Part shown: positions 11,051-23,224 of the stretch, one piece after another
Numbering within the stretch: position 1 is the stretch's first letter
Layout of the letters: each line of letters begins with the position of its first letter
Assembly (NCBI GenBank): GCA_019009955.1
Contig: CM032228.1
Span: forward strand, 66,822,501-66,886,500
Reading direction: 5' to 3'
Length of the DNA: 64,000 bases
Source of the DNA: Riptortus pedestris
Lineage: Eukaryota > Arthropoda > Insecta > Hemiptera > Alydidae
Program-made: the position numbers and the translations under genes
Notes under the pieces: model-generated
What the model saw: only the letters and a program-made list of their open reading frames with translations
Databases searched by the model: none
Told to the model about the DNA's origin: nothing

Positions 11051-11381
11051 TGCTTTTTGAAGGCGACGCCAAGTAGTTTACTGGTTATTTTCCATGATAG
11101 CGGCTAAAATTTGAATTTAAGTCCATTATTGCTACTTGAGATAGGAATACGTTATACAGCAATTGTCCTTCTTTATCGTCAAACTCGTGTGTACTTATAT
11201 TCGGATTCCTCGTCTTTGGAATTCATCCTGTCAACCGCTTTTGTAATTCAGCCTTATTTCCTGTTGTTGGCATATCCAGTTTAGGCCAGCTCCTTCTTCA
11301 GCTGTTCCACTTTTTAGTTCTTACGAAACTTCATTTTTGCTGATTTTAATATGTGCAATCCCCACTTCATGAACACCAGTT
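11051..11381 (-). other. Gypsy leader and candidate primer-binding site
   Basis: Between gag remains and the 5' LTR. On the minus strand the sequence just inside the LTR reads TGGTGTTCATGAAGTGGGG. It begins with TGG, as required for pairing to a tRNA 3' CCA end, so it is a plausible primer-binding site. The tRNA species was not identified. Confidence 0.45.
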
Positions 11382-12041
11382 TGTTTACGTTTTTCATTAC
11401 CAAAACCAGTAAAAAACGTTTATAATAAGAGTTCTTTTTGACTGCAAAATTAAATACTCGCAAGTTTCACAGTTTTTATCACTGCAACATTTATTTCACA
11501 ATGCACAATAAACTTTGAGTGATTATCCTTAATTACTGACGCACCAGTATACACTGATAGCGTTACTGTTCGTCAATGAAGTCAACAGTCCCAATAATTC
11601 ACTGAAATTCCACAGAAAGACGGCATTTTTGGGTTTCTGCACTGTCCTTTACTTCGCGGCACTGGCCCTGTCTTGTAGCTTCGCGGCACTGCACTGTCTG
11701 TACTTCGACGGCACTGCATCTGTCTGTGTGACTTCGCGCGCACTGCACTGTCTTAAACACGGCACCCAAACTTGTTACTTACAGTCACGGCACAACATCT
11801 GTTCTTCTTATATAAAAACTCTGTACCGCAACTGCGTAAATCTAGCTCCAAGTCGCACTGTAGCACTGATAGATAACCATCAAGAATCGCTGAGCATAAA
11901 ACTGTTCTCTTACACGGCTGGCCCGATCTCCGTTTTATAGGGAGGCGGCATACATCAAAGGGTAAATTGTCTAGTTCATACGACGTCTGGCTGGAGGTAC
12001 TGGTCAGACCTAGAACATTCTTTCGGTCTCTTTATCTACTA
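11382..12041 (-). repeat. Ty3/gypsy 5' LTR, truncated at outer end
   Basis: Direct repeat of 7772-8322 starting TGTTTACG. It matches through GGTACTGGTCAGACCTAGAA and CTTTCGGTCTCTTTATCTAC, then stops. The last about 70 bp of the other LTR (to CGCAACA) are missing and HINE-B sequence follows at once. It also carries an expanded, noisy version of the TTCGCGGCACTGCACTGTC repeats. The two LTRs differ by many short indels. Confidence 0.75.
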
Positions 12042-12047
12042 TAAATA

Positions 12048-12172
12048 CAATTTTGAACTGACCTCATTTTCGTCAACTACGATGTAGGATCGATGGACTT
12101 TTGAATTAATTTTTCGAAAATCTCGTCATGAGTTTAACCTCAATTGCTGATTTCCCTTAGGGGGAGTCTGCT
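12048..12172 (-). mobile_element. HINE-B left half, partner of 7365-7771
   Basis: Reads ACAATTTTGAACTGACCTCA, GATCGATGGACTTTTGA, CGTCATGAG and a degenerate GGGGGAGTCTGCT end, in the same minus orientation as 7365-7771. The gypsy element therefore probably entered the middle (TA tract) of one HINE-B. Confidence 0.65.
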
Positions 12173-12286
12173 TAAATGGGCTACTATTAGTTGTTGCAGA
12201 ATATCATTAAAACTGAAACACCGGAGTTTACCCCATCCAATACCTTTAGGAACGCTTTCTCTAATTTCGCTTTCTCTAATTGGTAA

Positions 12287-12565
12287 TGGGGCTCAGGTTT
12301 AGGCCCATGGTTGAGTTATAAAGCGTCGTTTTGTGTGGCTTAATCTCAACATGGGTAAAACCTTAGAGTGGCGAGTTCGATTCCCGCCCTAGGGCAATAA
12401 GGATTTAGGAAGAAATTGATTTTATTTAGTGACGAACTCATTGAAATTTAATAATTTCATTAGTCCCCCCACCGCTGACCTGAGGAAAGGGTGGTAATTT
12501 GTAGATAACTCGTCCCAATTAGCCATAGTAAAAAGTGGACGTTAATAAATAATAAATAAATAGAG
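12287..12565 (+). repeat. SINE-1 copy, tRNA-derived
   Basis: Starts TGGGGCTCAGG. It has the B-box-like GAGTTCGATTCCCGC, the body CTGAGGAAAGGGTGGTAAT and CGTCCCAATTAGCC, and ends AGTGGACGTTAATAAATAA. It is more diverged than the copy at 56425 and no clear target duplication is seen. Confidence 0.75.
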
Positions 12566-12589
12566 CTAAGATTGTTGTCATGGTAAATT

Positions 12590-13010
12590 TGAACAGCTGA
12601 CTATTTCCCTCACATCCTGCGTTGAGTCACAGAAATGTCTAAAGTGGTTCTTAAGCCCACATCGAAAACAGGTTTTACCACGTGCAGGACAACTTCCAAA
12701 GAATGAGTACTCCGAGACTCACACCGAGCACATCTGGAAGTAACATTGGAATAATTGATTAGATCATCTGTGTATCTAGACGCACGATTTTTTGCCTTGC
12801 CTCCATAACTTCCCTAGAACACCTTTTAAAACAATGTTTTTGGGAGCTCATCCCTTCTGAATCCCTGATCATCTCTTTGGCTTTATTAAGGTTCAGACCT
12901 TCCTGAATTTGATGATATCTCGACAGCTGCACACCATTCCCTGCAACAAGCTTAAGCAGTATCCTACAATCCTCTTGTGTGGGTATTGGTTATGGGTGGC
13001 GACTCTCACA
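12590..13010 (-). pseudogene. Retroelement gag relic with CCHC knuckle
   Basis: On the minus strand about 12685-12630 encodes GKTCFRCGLKNHFRHFC, a CCHC zinc knuckle (C-x2-C-x4-H-x4-C). It is preceded, one frame away, by CARC and CPARGK blocks, a layout typical of the gag end of many Ty3/gypsy elements. Upstream, helix-like text with EGLNLNKAKEMIRDSEG fits the same region. Frame breaks make it a relic. It does not belong to the 7772-12041 element. Confidence 0.5.
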
Positions 13011-13770
13011 ATTGCGCCCGCAAGACCTATTCACAATCTCCTCCCAAATAAATTTTTTATGGAAATGAGCCATTTTAATTATACCCATCTGCTTTTTTCA
13101 TTTTGCTTAATTGATCTCTTTTTTTTTTTTTTTAAAAGGATACATCAGTAAGTTCCTATGATAAAATACATTTTCCTTAGTAGAAAAATATGCATCAAAC
13201 TGCTTTACAACATCACCATATGAAGTCCAAACTTCATTCCAATAAAGGTTAGCAGTTCCTTAGCCTTCTGGGGTCCCGGGTTAAAAGCAACACACCAAAG
13301 TAACTTTTATATGTTTCATTTGTGTGATTTAGCAGATAGATATTCAGTTTCTCGCCGGAACGGAACATGCCCAAACCACTTTGTATCCAGGCGGAGATGT
13401 TTGTCTCACACAATATATCTGGAGGTTTTACCTGGTAAGAAGTGCCGCTTCTCAAACCAGATTCACATGTAGACAGCACTGAGGACAAAATGACCTTCAA
13501 CATATCTGGTCAAATCAATATCACCTTTATCAGTTTGCACCTTCCATGTATAATAAAGGAATCTGCGTGCTACCAAGTAACCTTTATTAACTGGCTCCAT
13601 ACGTAATAAAACATATATTATATTAGCATTCTCCAGAGCAATAAGCAAAACCGATTAAAATGATTCCCGTTCTTATTTTAGAGATGATAGAGGTAATGTG
13701 GTCTTAGAGTTATAATTGAAGAAAGGGTAAAAGAAATGGCAAATTTGGACGATAAAGAAATTTATTCGAA
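13011..13770. other. Unrecognised region, possible coding relic
   Basis: Minus-strand open frames at 13648-13463 and 13503-13249 overlap in different frames and could be one broken coding segment upstream of the gag relic. I recognise no motif in them. The sequence ends in a T-run near 13122-13132. Confidence 0.3.
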
Positions 13771-13777
13771 CATTCAG

Positions 13778-13806
13778 CTTTCGTCTCCTTTACGAATCAT
13801 CCTCAG
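13778..13806 (-). other. Hammerhead-like motif
   Basis: Minus strand reads CTGAGGATGATTCGT, then AAAGGAG, then ACGAAAGC. TTCGT and ACGAA can pair as a stem closed by GAAA, similar to hammerhead cores at Penelope-like element ends. The upstream CTGATGA box is altered. Confidence 0.3.
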
Positions 13807-14126
13807 TTGATGAAATATCTAGTTTGCATTTGAATGATTTAGACTATTATATGAGATGCTGAATGTTTGGAGTGCAGATATCTTAATTTTGAAGAGGAGA
13901 TTTGCTTATTGTGGTTAAGAGAAGTTTGAGAGAAGGTTGAGAGAATTTATTGTGAGTGGAAGTAACTAGTTTTCAACCACTCTATTCATCTCTTCAGTGC
14001 TTTTACTTATTTCATTGTAAGCCCCAAAAATTGCTAAAGTTCTATTTACGGCATTACGGGTATAGGCTAATTATTATTGGAGAAATAGAAAATCTGTTTT
14101 ATAATGACAACATTGGCCATTTCGGC

Positions 14127-14168
14127 GAGTGGGAAATCTGCTTCGTTAACACCGTGCCTGGGTACTCA
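14127..14168 (+). mobile_element. HINE-B 3' end remnant
   Basis: GTGGGAAATCTGCTTCGTTA followed by a degenerate terminal hairpin. The unassigned flanks 13810-14500 hold no recognisable gene. Confidence 0.35.
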
Positions 14169-14504
14169 TCTACTAGGTAAAATGGATTGAAGCCATTTTC
14201 CAAGAATGTCAACCTCAATAGCAAAGCACTGCATGTTAAAAAAGTAACTACGATCTCTTAAATAAGCGTCTTGTCAAAAAATCAGTAATCATTAATAATC
14301 TAAAAATTCAAGAATAATTTATATTTATTCCTCAGTATTAAATGAGTGTTAAATATAAAAGGCTATGCATAATTTAGACAATGGGGATGTAGAGATGATG
14401 GCGAGGGGGTTTGTTTAAGGTGAGATAGGGAGAGATTGGTTACATAGATCTGTCTGGTATATGTGGCGGGCAGCAGCCGATCGTTGTACGTGGGGAGAGT
14501 GGGA

Positions 14505-14960
14505 GGAGAGCGGACGAGAGAGAGAGCAGAGAGAGCGAGAGAGAGGTGAGGAGAGAGAGAGAGGACCAAGACCTCCTCACAAAAAGAGACGAGAGAGAGA
14601 GAGAAAGAGAGAGCAGAGAAAAGTGACAGCGGAAGGAGGAGGAGCAAAAAAGAGAAAGCAAACAAGAGACGAGACGAGAAGAGAAAGAGAAGAGAAAGGG
14701 AGAGAAGAACGCAGAAGAAAGAGAGACAGCAAGAGACAGAGAAGAAAAGAAAAGAGAGAGGAGAAGAACAAGGAAAGGAGAGAGAGGGTAGCAGCACGAG
14801 AGAGAGAAGTAGAAAGAGAAGAAAAGTGAGAGAGAGAAGAGAGAGAGAGAGAGATAGAGTGCGAGAGAGCTGAGAGAGCGAGATCGAGAGAGCGAGAGAG
14901 AGAAGTCACAGAAGAGCGAGAGAGGAGAGAGAGAAAGAAAGAGACGAACACCGAAAGCGC
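14505..14960 (+). repeat. Polypurine (GA-rich) block
   Basis: About 450 bp of nearly uninterrupted purine on the plus strand, mostly GA repeats with interspersed A or G. The open frames through it in several phases are low-complexity artefacts. Confidence 0.9.
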
Positions 14961-14999
14961 GACAGAACGAGCGGAGACATAGCAGCACGACGCCTCTCA

Positions 15000-15495
<496 letters not shown>

Positions 15496-15499
15496 CCTG

Positions 15500-15705
15500 T
15501 AGTAATAAAAACTTGAATTTATCACTGCATATTGTGATAAATAGTGAGAATAATTTACCAAGTGTGTAAAAAAGTGTGAGTGATAGTCAAATAAATTGTG
15601 TCGTGATAAGAACGTTAAAGTTAGTGTTCTTAATTTTGAAACCCCAAAGGACCCTAATAATCAACGTTTATTATTCTTTTATATATATTATTATATTATT
15701 ATTTA

Positions 15706-15749
<44 letters not shown>

Positions 15750-16095
15750 TTTTAACCCATAAGTTAAGAAAAATAATAGTTTCTCCATATAACCATTTAT
15801 TTCATTCCCGGCGCGTTTTGAGTATCCACCACTTCTTCTCAAGGGGTGATTTCTACTTAAAGTTTGGACTAAAACTTTGTTAATTACATAGGTTTATACG
15901 TTACTAATATTTAGATACTTGAAAGTTTTTGTTCTACTCACAGGCATCAAATCTATTTTAAAAAATTGTCCTTGTATTATTATATATGGAACTTATACTT
16001 ATAATATTGCTATAACGTTTTTAGCATTTTATTATTAATCATATCAATTAAGCGAGGCAATTAAAATAAACTAATCTACTTCAGTTAAACCATAG
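15500..16095. other. AT-rich spacer with (TA)n
   Basis: A TA tract at about 15706-15746. No gene or known repeat recognised. Confidence 0.4.
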
Positions 16096-16155
16096 AGGGA
16101 GAGAGAAGGAGAGAGTGAGAGGGAGAGTGAGAGAGAGGGTGGGAGGGAGGGAGAG

Positions 16156-16188
<33 letters not shown>
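16096..16188 (+). repeat. (GA)n-rich tract
   Basis: GGGAGAGAGAAGGAGAGAGT grading into a pure GA repeat. It occupies the place of the TA tract beside the HINE-B left half that follows. Confidence 0.85.
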
Positions 16189-16192
<4 letters not shown>

Positions 16193-16313
16193 TTAACGGA
16201 CCTCATTTTTGTCATTTCCTAGGTAGGGCCGATGGACATTTGAATAAAGCCTTATCAAAACCGCGTCATGAGTACATCCTCAATAGGTGATTTCCCCCCG
16301 AGGGAAGTCTGCT
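16189..16313 (-). mobile_element. HINE-B left-half fragment
   Basis: ATTTTAACGGACCTCATTTT, GGGCCGATGGACATTTGA and the end AGGGAAGTCTGCT. It abuts a GA microsatellite instead of TA. Confidence 0.7.
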
Positions 16314-17155
16314 AATAGAGGTTATTTCCGTTTGTAGATAATCTGCGAGACAGCGATTGAAAGTCGCTGAGGGAGTGATATTGAGCACTGATCATCTGGA
16401 TGATAAATCGGCACTAGAGAGCGCTACCAGCTGGCAACATCACTACTCCCTGACACATTGCTCCACATTTGTCAAGCCAATTCTAAAGCCAATTCTCTAC
16501 CAATAGTCCAATGAATTGAACAGTAATGCACTTAGTCATTCCTAATATTTACATGAACATGCATTTACTTTATTTTCTGGTTATTCGGAAACACTTTTAC
16601 AGTGAACTCTATATTTCTTAAAAGCCTTGGTTCATTAAATTACTAAGAAAATAAGGTCATTTTTTATTTTCTGTTGGGGTAAGGGTGTTGAATCAAGTTA
16701 TTCAGAAATACTGTTTTGTGGCTACTCACAATTTATTTTTACAAACACTTAGTGCTATCGGGAATTTACAATCTCATCCTCAGAGCTACAAACAATAAAC
16801 AATAAGGTGTCTAAAACTATTTTAAAAATGTACATAATTGATCATATAAAAAAAATAGTCAACAAAACTATAAAATTTACAACAATAACATGTATAACCA
16901 CATTCAAATTATAATAAATTAATAATGGTGTAGCGGCAACATTCAGATAGCAGTGAAGAACAGAAAGTTGTGAAGGCTAGTGTCTTCTGCCTTTCACTCA
17001 GTGAACAAATGTAGCTCCTTCTTTTGATAATCTTCAAATATGTACATGTTACAAACAAATATAAATAGTGTTGTGTTTAGAACATTTGCATTTATTTAAC
17101 GCATCTATTTAACATAAGAACGTTAAAATGGCTTACTTTCTATCTAGACATTAAA
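16314..17155. other. No gene; possible retroelement end
   Basis: Unique-looking, partly AT-rich. At 16754-16783 the minus strand reads CTGAGGATGAGATTG with a CCCGATAGC tail, resembling the motif at 13778, and may mark a decayed Penelope-like end. Confidence 0.3.
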
Positions 17156-18050
17156 AAAGTCGGTCACGCAAGGGCTCCTTAAACTAAGCAGATTTCGCAC
17201 GGAAAGGTTTACAACAGATAAATCTACAACTGGTAACACCACCAGGAATGTTAAGGGAATAAATACAAACGGTAATAAGAAATCATTCAGTCAGTTTATA
17301 AGTTAATAATATCTAAAACGGAAAGCGAATGTATATTTGTATGTATCTCGTATAATAAAGCACTCTTGAAAACAATATCGCTTCGAATAATGTAGTTTAT
17401 TATATAACTGAGTATTGTTTAAGTAACATGAGTAGAAGTGGGGGTCGGCTGAAGGCTGAAAACTGAACAATGAATATTTGTCGGTTAATAATTAAGACAG
17501 AGAATAAATGTATATAACACTATTTAAAATAAATTTAATTTGCATTGAGATTGGTACTACACCCTTTTTTTATCCAACTTATAGTAACGGAGATATTTTG
17601 AATTATCAAAATCCTCCGCCCCCCTGGTCCGATTTCAGCCGTTAACGAATTTGATCTTTCTTTTTACATGAAACAACTAAATATCGAGTTTGGTATTGTC
17701 ATACCAAACAATTATTGCGACTGCTAGAGCGGTAACAGACCAATATATAGATAGATAGATAGACAGATAGATAGATATATACAATTTTGAACGCACAACA
17801 ACTGAGATATTTCGAAATTCCCCCATTTTAGCCGTTAACGAACTTGATCTTCATTTTTACATAAAACGTTTAAATATCGGGTTTAGTGACGATCAGACAA
17901 AAAGTGCAACCGCTAGAGCGTTAACAGACATATATATATATATATATATATATATCATTTTCATCATCTCCTGGTTAGGATCGATGGACATTTGAGGAAA
18001 TCTTTCGAAAATCGTCATTAGTACGAGTTCAATAGCTGATTTCATTTGAC
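17156..18050 (-). mobile_element. HINE-B copy (long subtype) with internal duplication
   Basis: Begins AGTCGGTCACGCAAGGGCTC and ends in a damaged left end near 18050. The block GCCGTTAACGAA to CGCTAGAGCGGTAACAGAC occurs twice (about 17636-17735 and 17830-17930), each followed by a microsatellite (GATA-rich at 17745-17780, then TA). So the middle of the element is duplicated. Confidence 0.7.
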
Positions 18051-18660
18051 AAATAAGTAAATATAATTATATAAAATATACAAGATGAACTGATTTTTTT
18101 TTTTACTCATTTCTATAATTAGTCGCCATTGTAGCGGTCTTATAAAATAAAGAAATATAATTTAGATGACGTCACCCCATGTCACGCCTGATTGATCACA
18201 CCGGGTAAGCAAGTTGAGGCTATGCTGGGTGTTGAAGCATGCTTCAGCGGGGAATAGGATATTATAAGTTTATCTATTCTAAATAGTTTAGATCTGGCAT
18301 ACACTCCAGGGACGGAAGTATGATTGGCCAATCTCAATAAATATGTATGTACAAGTTGGGTTACATTTACTATCAGTATCTACAAGCCCTCCAATACAGT
18401 CCATATTATATCTGTATATTCCTCCGACCTACATAATACCCGGATTTATAAGGCTGTGAAAGAATATAACACTTTATTGATGAGAATTAAGTGAGGCTGC
18501 TCACAGATGGTGATTTGCTGCTGATTACACAGCTTAATCATCAATCACAACACATTAAAAAAAAAACGAAAGTAAATGTTCATGAAATAAAAGTTGAGTT
18601 AAAATAAAAGTAACAAGCTTACAAGAAAAATAAATTAATTAAATAAAAAATGTAAACATA
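18051..18660. other. No recognisable gene
   Basis: Mixed AT-rich sequence without motif or convincing ORF. Confidence 0.4.
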
Positions 18661-18664
18661 AAAA

Positions 18665-19308
18665 AAGTCAATAAAGCAGAGGCTGAGAAAACTAACCACA
18701 TTTCCTAAATGTTGGAATGACTCACCATTGATCTTATCTCAACATATATTTTCCATTTTCAAAAAATTCGAACGTAGAAGTGGGTAGTCAATAAAATCTT
18801 AATTGAGGACATAATCACAATAACTACTTTAACGTGTCTCTCATAATAAAGGTCTATTGAGAATTATATTTAATAGTTTGATGAACAAGAGAAGGGGGGG
18901 GGGTTTACTGAAGATTCACAACTAAAAAATGGAAATATCTCGTTTAATATTGAAGATAGAGAAAACATGTATGGAGCATTACATTTGTAATAATATTGGA
19001 TCTATGCAATTTTTTAATACGACGTATATAACGGAGATATTTTCAATGTTAACAATTCCCCCTCTAAACCCCCTGGCACTGGTCCGATTTCACCTGTAAA
19101 CGAACTTGATCTTTAGTTTTACATAAAACTTTTAAATATCGAGTTTGGTATCGATTAAACAAACATTGTGACCGCTAGAGCGGTAACAGACAAATATATA
19201 TACATCATTTTGAACAGATTCATTTTAGTCCATTCCCTAGAAATGATCGATGGACATTTGAGGAATCATGTCATGAGCTCATCCTGAATAGCTGATTTCC
19301 CTTAAGGA
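18665..19308 (-). mobile_element. HINE-B copy, diverged
   Basis: AGTCAATAAAGCAGAGGCTG start, interior with GAAATATCTCGTTTAATA and ACCGCTAGAGCGGTAACAGA, only a very short TA tract, and the end CTGATTTCCCTTAAGG. Confidence 0.7.
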
Positions 19309-19367
19309 CATATACTCCCGGTGTAAAGTATTGCAACACCTAAGAATTTCTGGTATTTAAAATAAAA

Positions 19368-19916
19368 AGTCCTTTCACGCAGGGGTTACGTAAACTAAGC
19401 AAATTTCCCACGCGAAGGTTTACAATAGATAAATATACATAAAGGAAACACTACCGTGAATGCTCAGTTAATTTACAATACAAGTTAATAATATCTACAA
19501 CGGAAAGCGGCTGAATTGTAAACAAACATGCCAACCAACCTCGCAGCGCTTCATAGATAGACCGGAAAGACAAACAATTAATGAAATAAATCTGAATATA
19601 ACATATTAATTTTATTGAAAACAATTGTCTAAAGCTAGTGCAGTAATTTGTAATGAATCAGATTCTCAAATTTTAGTAATCTAAAACCAAACGAAGGGGG
19701 GGGGGGGGGGGGGGGGGGGGGGGGGCTCAAACAGAACGTATTTGCATATATCACACAAATTAAAAGTTCAATGAATACAATATTTGGTATTTAGGCTTCG
19801 AATAATGTGGTTTATAATAAAACAAAGTATTGTTTATGTAACATTAGTAGAAGTGGGGGTTTACTGACGGCTGAAAACTGAAAAATGCTAATATCTCGGT
19901 TAATATTCAATATAGA

Positions 19917-19978
<62 letters not shown>

Positions 19979-19995
19979 GTATATATATATACATA
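19368..19995 (-). mobile_element. HINE-B copy (long subtype), right half only
   Basis: Begins AGTCCTTTCACGCAGGGGTT. The long-subtype interior is interrupted by a G30 run at 19696-19725. It reaches the TA tract at 19918-19995 but no left half follows. Confidence 0.65.
19696..19725 (+). repeat. G homopolymer, 30 nt
   Basis: Uninterrupted run of 30 G within the interior of a HINE-B copy. It could form a G-quadruplex or be an assembly or sequencing length estimate. Confidence 0.9.
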
Positions 19996-20315
19996 GCGAT
20001 ATACAATAAAGACATTTTTAGTTTATATTTAAAAAATGTGATTGGAATACAACTTTCCCATAGATAGTTGGATTTGTCGTTAAATATAATATATGATCCA
20101 TTATAAAACAGATTATAAAAACAGAGGGCAAAGAACAACATTGAAAAATATGACATTTAAAAAAATCTGATACCTTAGTTTTAAAGTTCATTAAAAACTA
20201 CAAAACTACCATTTCAAACTTTTCGTACATATTACCATTTTAACAATATTCGCTCAGAAATACATAGTTTCAGAATTTGTTGAATTTTTGGGATCCCTAA
20301 TCTCCTTTTTTATTG
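19996..20315. other. AT-rich spacer
   Basis: No gene or repeat recognised. Confidence 0.4.
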
Positions 20316-20610
20316 GAAAGGGGGAGCTGTACAGGTACGGGTCCGATCCCCGCCATGGGAGAAAATTAGATCACGAGTTCGCTACCAGAGCGCGCTAGTG
20401 TCGCAGTGCTTGTGGATCAGCGGGGTCTAACGAATGCACACGTCTCACAGCCCTTTTGGGAAGACTAATGATTATGACTCTCTTAGGTCCAGCCCACAGG
20501 CAGGCTGGTAGAGTGAACTGACAACTGATTCCACCGGGTACATTGAGGTCCGACAGTCTACTGGGACAACTCATTCCAGTTCCTCCTTGGTTAACGGGAG
20601 CTGTGCGTCG
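20316..20610 (+). repeat. SINE-2 candidate, copy a
   Basis: Shares with 27690-27905 (opposite strand) the blocks GATCCCCGCCATGGGAGAAA, CAGAGCGCGCTAGTGTCG, GTGCTTGTGGAT and AGCGGGGTCTA, then ACAGGCAGGCTG. The GGTCCGATCCCCGCC segment resembles a tRNA T-arm/B box, so a tRNA-derived SINE is plausible. Only two copies are seen. Confidence 0.55.
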
Positions 20611-21430
20611 AGTTGATCACTCACTACGTAAACCCCAGATCACGAGTTCTTCTGGGGGGGGGGGCTAAAGATCTTAAAGGTCTAAAATGCAAACCGAAAA
20701 AAAAACTCCCTCGTACATCCCTAAAAGCTCGTCTTGAACTTTACTTTTAACTGTCGTCATAGAGTTTCATTTAAGGGAAGGCTAGGGAATAGAATATATG
20801 ACGGTATCTGACGTCTTTTTCAGCACATGGGAAATATGCTGAGCATATTACGCGGACTCTTTATACCGATCAATCTTTTATAATTAATTAGTTAACTTAC
20901 GACTTACCTTAAGTTGAGATTAAAGGAGCATTTTTTTTAAATGTGTTAACACATTAAAAAACACACTGCTGGAGTGTTAAAAGTTTACATCTTATGGAAT
21001 TTTTATTGCACGGGTTCGACACTAATTGGGACATGTAGGAGTCTAACTCAAGTGTTAATGTTGTTTACGAGCAGACAAGAACTAACTCCTTGAGCCACAC
21101 AAAAATTCGCATCCAAAAATACTTCTTTGGAAAACAATTTATTCTGGTCAATTAACATTGGAGGGGGCTTCTTTAATACTTCCCACTACTACTACTTGTA
21201 AATCACTTCTGGTTTTGTGTATAAAAAATAACAAAAGGGTGTACCACAAGTCGCTGATCGTAACAAAAAACAAGGATTGGAGGAAACATGACCCAAGGGT
21301 AGAGAGGGGAAAGAAAAATCTTATTGGTTCCGACGAGAGTCCAATAAGTCACTGACGGACGATATTTAGTGAGGTTTTAACACATAACGGGCAACGGGAG
21401 GATGGCTGTAAGTTGCCGGCTTGGTCGTCG
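20611..21430. other. No recognisable gene
   Basis: A plus-strand frame at 21158-21355 has no known motif. The remainder is unassigned. Confidence 0.35.
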
Positions 21431-21600
21431 TAGTTAGCGCCCTCTCGAGTTGGGCTTTTACTTAGAGGCTCATATCGAGTCTTCCACCTTCTATCGGAGT
21501 AAATTCCAAAGTTGGCCTCCGGAGCGGCCAGACAATATGGCCACCAATTTGGCCTCGCCTCGGCAACCGATAGGCCAGCCGCTGCGCTAACAACTTCAAG
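21431..21600 (-). repeat. Possible tRNA-derived SINE head
   Basis: The minus strand reads GTTAGCGCAGCGGCTGGCCT, which resembles a Pol III A box. A clear B box is not seen and no second copy is present, so this is weak. Confidence 0.25.
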
Positions 21601-21868
21601 TCTTGTTTATGACTCAGGCCTCCCTCCGGCTACAGGCCACTAATTCTAACCCCAACGGCCTCCCCTTTAACACAATTTACCTCGCAATTGACAGCAACAA
21701 TAACTCACTCCGATGCAAAAACAAAAAAACAAAAAAGAAAACAACCAGACAGTGCACCCTTGATATCACACACGCGCTGTCGTGAGCCTGCATTATAAAA
21801 CTTCGTTCAACGCGCAGGTTCACCACCTGCTGCAAAACACAGCTGATCCCACATTCTCCACCGACCAT

Positions 21869-21915
21869 AACAAGTTCGTCAAGCAGGGGCTACGTAAACT
21901 AAACAGATTTATAGA
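21869..21915 (-). mobile_element. HINE-B right-end fragment
   Basis: AAGTTCGTCAAGCAGGGGCT then ACGTAAACTAAACAGATTT. Only the terminal about 45 bp. Confidence 0.5.
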
Positions 21916-22391
21916 AATAACCCTCACTCCTTGATGCCGTTTTTGTAGGTTTCCCTTAACACTGCAGTAGTCGCGCCCCACATTAGCACAAGAGTGGCCG
22001 CATGTCATCTCTCAGATAACTTACCACCATTCATTAAGTATTAAAGTAAGAAGGTTAGTTTTAATTAAGCCAGTACTAATATTTGTATAAAAGTTATAAT
22101 TGATACATTATATGGAGAATATACATGATTTATGGATTATATAATATTGAAAAAAATATTTCACACATTATCTTGGCTTACATAATATAGAATTGATATA
22201 TGCATATGTTATACATGCACATTATATAGTCAGGTCTGTAAAATAAAATAAAATAGTTAGGTAGGTACATAAAATGAAATAAACATTAAAATTTTGCATT
22301 ATTAGTTACAGTTGACCCTGGCACCTATCTGAACAAATAAATCTACAATGACTTAGACAAAGGTATTGCCCACAAATCTTACACTTGTATT
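21916..22391. other. AT-rich spacer
   Basis: No gene or recognised repeat. Confidence 0.4.
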
Positions 22392-22513
22392 AGCAGATTT
22401 CCCCTAAGTGAAATCAGCTATTGAGGTTGCACTCATGACGGAATTTTCGAAATTTTTCTTCAAATGTCCATCGATCCTACCTACTAGATGACGAAAATGA
22501 GGTCCGTTCAAAA

Positions 22514-22571
<58 letters not shown>

Positions 22572-22770
22572 CTGTTACCGCTCTAGCGGTCGAACTTTTT
22601 GTTTGATTGTTGCCAAACACGATATTTAGTCGTTTCATGTAAAAAGAAAGATCTAGTTCGTTAACGGTTGAAATCGGACCAGTGGGAGGGGGGGTTTAGA
22701 GGAAGGATTTTCGAAAATTCGAAATATCTCCGTTACTATACGTCGGATTGAAAAATTGTACAGAATCAAA
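22392..22770 (+). mobile_element. HINE-B copy, 3' truncated
   Basis: AGCAGATTTCCCCTAAGTGA start, left half, TA tract at 22516-22567, then ACCGCTCTAGCGGTCG and interior to ATACGTCGGATTG. It then breaks into unrelated sequence. Confidence 0.75.
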
Positions 22771-22849
22771 CTCGAACTAAATGGTTTGTTGTGGGTGCAA
22801 TCATTTAATCTTTTCAAAATAGCTGGGCCCAGTGTTCAGGATTTATACC

Positions 22850-23190
22850 CGTTGTTGGCATTTGTTAATAATAAAATTAATTTGTTATGTAAGACTTCAC
22901 TGTCCTCCATATTGTCATATTTCCCGTCCCCTGTGCATTATGCATAGATTAAAGTTATTAAGGACAAAATATTAACGTAGATTTGAATTAATTTTTTCAG
23001 GTGAGGTACCTGGTAGTTCAAATTGGAATGAATTGTTGAGCATATCAATATTTCTACAAAAATTACTTGCTCCACACATTGTTCCTGGAGAAATGTATAA
23101 AACAAAAGTTAATCTAAATAACAAAGTAAACAACTTTTGTTATGTGCATGTTTGTCGAAAAACAAATAGACAATGAAATATATATATAAT
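22850..23190 (-). mobile_element. HINE-A fragment
   Basis: Contains AGACTTCACTGTCCTC, ATTTCCCGTCCCCTGTGCAT, AGGTGAGGTACC and AACAAAGTAAACAACTTTTG, as in the distal half of minus-strand HINE-A copies. Both ends are missing. Confidence 0.6.
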
Positions 23191-23224
23191 AAGGGTAAAC
23201 TTTATTTAATCTCCCCAAAGGGGG

